This document shows, piece by piece, positions 59,860 through 64,000 of a DNA stretch of 64,000 nucleotides. Under the pieces are notes generated by a model, which saw only the letters and a program-made list of their open reading frames with translations, ran no database searches and had not been told where the DNA came from. Positions within the stretch are counted from its first letter, which is position 1. Every line of letters begins with the position of its first letter. Both the position numbers and the translations under genes were made by a program. This stretch comes from Biscogniauxia marginata (taxonomy: Eukaryota; Ascomycota; Sordariomycetes; Xylariales; Xylariaceae): contig MU404129.1 of the NCBI GenBank assembly GCA_022695795.1, forward strand, positions 62,001 through 126,000, read 5' to 3'.

Positions 59860-60810
59860 ATGGTAAGAATGCTCTCCCTCATCTAGGTAGTCTCCCAGCG
59901 GTTTGCAATTCACCTACCTATCTTTTTTTTTCTTTTTTTTTAATAACCTTACCTACCTTACCCCTTACTTCACCTTTTATCTCAGCTAAGCTAACTGCCG
60001 CCCTCTTATAACAAAACGCAAAGCCGCCGAAGAAGCGCAGAGCCGCGGCCGACGAGTCGGCCAAGGAGAGGCGGTCCAAGCTCGCGAAGGAGCACAACAT
60101 CTCGGCGCGCGAGGAGCGCGAGATCCGGGAGGCCTTCGCGCTGTTCGCCGTGCCCGGCGACGAGAGGGAGGACGTGATCCCCACGAAGGACGTACGTCGG
60201 GCTATGATGTATGTCTCTCTCTCTCTCTCTCTTTTCATCCCCCTTCATAATCATCATCATCATCATCATCATCATATATCCTCTTCTCATTATCCTTCTC
60301 CTTATATATATATATAAATATATACAAACCCATAAGAAAACGTCTTGCTCATAACCTCGACTCTTTACAAAACACAGCGCCCTAGGCCTGCCCCCCAGCA
60401 AACCGGAGCTGCGAGAGTTCCTCTCGATCCTGGACCCGGACGACGAGGGCTTCGCCGCCTTCGAGCCGTTCCTGGCCATCTGCGCGCTGAAGCTGCACTC
60501 ACGCGACTCCTCCTCCTCCTCCTCCTCCAACCGCGCCGAGGTCGACGAGGCGTTCCGGTTATTCATCACCGGTGGCGGTAGCAGTAGCGGTGGTAGCGGT
60601 GGCGGTGGTGGGGATGCGGCGAACGTAAGCGCGACGGGCCCGCTGACGCTCGGACACCTGAAGCGCGTGGCCATGACGCTGAGGCAGGACGTCGACGAGG
60701 CCCTGCTGCGCGACATGATCCTCGAGGCGAACGGGGGCGCCGGCGTCGGCAAGGGGGTCGCGCGGTCCGAGTTCGAGGAGGTTATGCGGAGGGCCGGGGC
60801 GTGGAAGTGA
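59860..60810 (+). CDS. EF-hand (centrin/calmodulin-like) protein with start-codon-only first exon
   Basis: Likely a small calcium-binding-type helix-loop-helix protein. Exons: 59860-59862 (ATG alone, followed by GTAAGA), 60024-60208 and 60378-60810, giving 206 residues. The protein begins M-PPKKRRAAADESAKERRSK, a basic tail, then an EF-hand helix (EEREIREAFALFAV). A second hand reads SILDPDDEGFAAFEPFLAI, and a third/fourth pair near EVDEAFRLFI and the C-terminal SEFEEVMRRAG is degenerate. Loop ligands are incomplete except perhaps DPDDEGF, so calcium binding is uncertain. Exon 3 carries a polyserine run and a Gly/Ser-rich insert that centrins lack. The second intron consists largely of CT, ATC and TA repeats. 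It is convergent with the eIF4E gene downstream. A centrin-like or fungal EF-hand role is inferred. Confidence 0.82.
60211..60325. repeat. Microsatellite cluster in an intron (CT, ATC, TA)
   Basis: The second intron of the EF-hand gene (60209-60377) contains a (CT)n tract straight after the donor, an (ATC)n tract at about 60247-60276 and TA repeats at about 60303-60325. Such an intron is likely to vary in length between strains. Confidence 0.85.
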
Positions 60811-61787
60811 GAAAAAGAAAAAGAAAAAGGAAAAGAAAAAAAGGAGGATAGGGTGATGATGTGATAACGGCGTCCAAAGTCAGGTTTTATCAACAAGTCT
60901 GGTTTTGTTTATTTTTGTTCGTTCCTTCTTCCTCCTCCTCCTCCCTCTCCTCCTCCTCCTCCCGTCTAGCGGAGTAAGAAGCAATACATACCTCTAACCT
61001 TCATGTTTATCGAAGGTGCAAGGCTCGGGATGCTTAGCCAGGATGGGGGGCGCGATATACGAGGCTTTTGTCACCTGCAGCACTCACGAGAGGGCGGACG
61101 CCCTACAGCAAAGGGAGCTCGAGCTGGAGGCACAGTCGGGATAAGGGGGGGGAGGCGGGGAAGACTATTGTCAACGATCAATATACCGTAGAGGACCACT
61201 AAAATATGTTTCCTGCGAGGCTGCGCAAAGTGGGTAGAATAGGGATTTGGTGAGCCATGGCGAGAATAAGGGGGTGTATGATCTAGGGGGTCAAGAAAGG
61301 TTGCAAAAAGTTGTATTTCAACTTTGGTTATGTCAACTGAGACAATTCGAGACAAGTTCATACACATACACGAGCTCTACATACATGTCACTTTACCATT
61401 GCCAATAGTTGTTCACGGCAAACCCTACTAAGTTGTGTCATTTCTCATAGCTATTTCAGCTAATTTAATACTGAATCATCATGGGGTTTCATCCTATTCC
61501 GAGCTGCCGTGTGTCTTCGCGATCTCTTTCTCTGATTTCCTCACTCACACTATTTCCCGTCACGGATGCTGAGAGGGATGTATATAGTTCCCTTTTCATG
61601 GGAAAAGGCGAGATCCTGGTGTCTTCAACTCCGGTTTCAACTATTCCTACCGGTGCCCCTTATCCAGATATTTCAGAAATAGTCGGTGGGGGGGTCTTGT
61701 TCAGCTACCAACTTGTCCACAAGGTAGTCTAGATGTTCGTCACTCATGTTTGCCCGTCACATGCCTCGTATGCAAAAAATCGACTAT
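60811..61787. other. Convergent intergenic region
   Basis: Both flanking genes end here. An A/G-rich run follows the EF-hand stop at 60811-60846, and a CTC-rich block lies at about 60927-60963. The rest shows no recognised coding sequence. A short plus-strand frame at 61481-61732 has no known match. Confidence 0.5.
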
Positions 61788-62700
61788 TCATTCGGCCGGC
61801 GCGGCCGCGGCTGTAGCATTGGCGTTCTTCTCGGCGGCTGCTTCCTGGGCCCTCTTTTGCGAGTCCAAGACGGCTTGAAGCTCCGGGGGCGCCTTAAAGC
61901 CGGCGTGGTCCGAGTGCTTCTTGTAGAAGTAGTTGTCCGACTTCGGCGCCAGCTCGGGGGGTAGCTCGTCTAGCACGGCTTGCAACATGCCGTCGATGGA
62001 CTTCTGCTTCGATGCATCGCGGTGCCAGATAGAGATCAGGTGCGAGTTGAAGCGCACCGAAAGCCCGACGCCACAGATCTGGTCTCCTGTGACAAGTGTC
62101 AGCTCATTTCCTTTTTATCAAGCAACGAGAGATCCTACCATCTGCGAGCGCTTCTTGCAACTTCTCCCCGATGGCCATCAGCTGGATGCGCGTCCAGAAG
62201 TCCGGCCCCAAGCTCTTGGGCACGCGGAATGTCCAGCTGCCGCCCTGGATGTTGCGGCGATCCTCCCAAATAGGCTTGAAGCCGCTCTTGAACAGGTATA
62301 TGGACTCGCGCATCTTGATCTGGTCGACGGGGGTGTTGTTGTTGTATCGCCAAAAGTCCTGGACCGACTCGATCTGGGTGCCGAGCTGCTCTAGGGAGAC
62401 CTGGTAGCTGCCGTCGTCGGGCTTCTTCTGATCCTTAGCCTGCCTATAGTTCTCGCAGAGTCAGCGGTCAGTTGCGCGACTAGGGACAAAGTGGCACACG
62501 CCGGAGCTAAACAATAGAACTCACCTATCGAAGTAGACATCCCAGTAGTGTTGGGTGGGCAGAGCCCGCATAGTCTTGAGGAAGTTCCGCTTCGCATCGT
62601 CGCGCTGCTCGGCGGGAGAACTGACGTTGGGCGAGTTGGCATCGGTGCTCTGAGAGAGGGAGGAGAGACCTCTGGTGAACAAGCTCGGTCGCGTGGCCAT
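61788..62700 (-). CDS. eIF4E-family mRNA cap-binding protein
   Basis: Binds the m7G cap of mRNA in the cytoplasm. Three exons: 62700-62525, 62443-62139 and 62086-61788, summing to 780 bases, 259 residues. The start is the first ATG of the frame (MATRPSLFTRG). The family pattern of tryptophans is present: HYWDVYF near the end of exon 1, FWRYNNNTP, a helix MRESIYLFKSGFKPIWED containing the cap-stacking Trp region, GGSWTFRV, and the ISIWHRD strand in exon 3. The C-terminal extension is Ala-rich. The details (IWED with an RRNIQGG loop, and YNNN) look more like the second fungal eIF4E type or 4EHP class than the canonical translation factor, but I cannot settle class from memory. Introns are 81 and 52 bases. 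Confidence 0.88.
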
Positions 62701-64000
62701 GATCACCTCGGGCTTTGCGAACTGGATATACTAAGGAGGATGGAGGGGGAGGTGGTAATGGTGGGGGTGGGAGGTCCCGGGCTTATGATGTTGCCAAGCC
62801 TTCTCGATCAGCACCTAAACTAAAAGGTATACTTCGTACTTCGTACAGGAAGCCGAGTTACACCAACGAGGGGAACTAGAAAGCCAGGGGCCAACAATTC
62901 GTTTGGGATACAAAGAAAGAGAAAGACGCTAGCTACCAGGTAAGAGGGACACAACTCCCGGGAAGAAAGTAAGGGGGAGAGTAAGAAGAAGAGTGGGAGA
63001 AGGGGAAAAAAAAGTAGAATAAGTAAAAGGATTAAGTAGTCAACTCTAGAAACCCACACGATACGAACAGGTCAATGAAGATCGGTGTATCTGCAGTGAG
63101 AATCAGGAGAAGGTTACGCTGAGCCCGGGCCTGAAACAGGTTGGGGGACGGCATCGAAGAGCCGCTTTTGCCAATGGCGGGCCTTGACGAGCCTCAGAGC
63201 TAACCTGGGCATTTCAGCATGTGTGTACCGAAATCTATAGGTTGGTTGGGTATAGCAGTGGGCAAATCAGAGACGCATAAAGAACAGTCCGCCTATAAAG
63301 CCAATTTGTAGGTAGGCTTAGGTGCCCTCTTAGACTTCTGGCCCTTCCCACTTCCCACGTCGGTACCAAAACTTAGGTGTGCTTAGTGGGTTGCGGGGGG
63401 GGACTGAACGAGTGCCACAGCGTAAAGGTCAGTCCAATCAATGCAGTTGACACTTGACCCCTGACGGGGCTTCGATGGGGGGGCGTCTTGTTTGAAACAA
63501 CAACACCGGGGGGGGCTTAAGAACAAACACTCACTACCTACCTAATAACACCAACACTGACACTGACACTATAACACCAACAGCGGCATGGCCTCTTCCG
63601 CCATCATTCATTCATTCGTCTCACTTTCTAATGACATGGGTACGGCTATCAGTATGTTGTAGGATTAATCTACTATCTCGATTTGAAAGAGCCTTATACG
63701 CAAGTGAGCTGACAGGTGACAGTTAATCGTACCACGCATATAAAGCGATCATATGCCGGCTAGAGTAAGAATAGATAGATGTTATAGGATATTCCTTGCT
63801 CATCTACAGCTCACCCACCCTCTTAGCCTAGTAGTTGGCGGTTGTGGGATCGCTTATTCTTGCGTGACGACCAAAGGTAGCCCGTATCGTCTTTGTCTTT
63901 ACTTGTCTTTTGAAGCTTGTTCAGCTTGAACAACGCATAATTCTCCGACGTGACACAAGAGTCTAGGGGTTAGGTAATCCGAAAGGGACCAGAGTTTGAT
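62701..64000. other. Upstream region of the eIF4E gene; nothing else recognised
   Basis: The first few hundred bases should be the eIF4E promoter. An A/G-rich block lies at about 62910-63020 and G runs at about 63400 and 63478-63484. No coding signal to the right edge. Confidence 0.5.

Noticed and set aside
60006..60896. 296-codon minus-strand frame
   Set aside because: It is antisense to the EF-hand exons and reads through their introns and microsatellites. The sense strand has phased introns and EF-hand motifs.

Overview
The window is nuclear DNA of a filamentous ascomycete (Pezizomycotina; Sordariomycetes is my best guess). Genes carry short introns, mostly 42-170 bases, with GTRNGT-like donors, YAG acceptors and CTAAC/CTGAC branch-point-like motifs. 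The recognisable proteins (a fungal Zn2Cys6 regulator, HID1, SamB/MUB1, a Zrg17-like CDF protein, a PfkB kinase) are typical of that group. Nearly all genes were rebuilt by hand by joining open frames across splice sites; in each intact gene the exon phases close on a whole number of codons.

Layout. 1-1600: 5' part of a Zn2Cys6 regulator running off the left edge (minus). 1601-15322: about 13.7 kb with no gene I can support. 15323-18178: complete five-exon HID1 gene (minus). 19087-20607: major facilitator transporter (plus) with good introns but two frame breaks. 22162-23685: mitochondrial-type glyoxalase II, ten exons (minus). 24239-25713: LAS1 pre-rRNA endonuclease (minus) with an unusually long intron. 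About 26440-27345: decayed copy of a saccharopine reductase (LYS9) gene (minus). 28877-30004: uncharacterised conserved-looking Q/P-rich protein (minus). 35270-36190: unidentified, probably damaged gene (minus). 38868-40276: six-exon PfkB sugar kinase (minus). 44342-45835 and 46530-47594: divergent pair, a Zrg17-like CDF membrane protein and a two-helix membrane protein. 54985-56862: MYND-finger protein SamB/MUB1 (plus). 59860-60810: EF-hand protein whose first exon is only the start codon (plus). 61788-62700: eIF4E-family cap-binding protein (minus).

Most genes are unrelated housekeeping functions (ribosome maturation, cap binding, methylglyoxal detoxification, Golgi trafficking, zinc handling, ubiquitin-linked regulation). 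They do not form a biosynthetic cluster and I see no defence or mobile system. The distinctive feature is low gene density with several genes in decay (LYS9 copy, transporter, unidentified gene, perhaps the left-edge regulator), set in long intergenic spacers carrying recurrent TACCTAGGTA/TAGGTACCTA palindromes and microsatellites.
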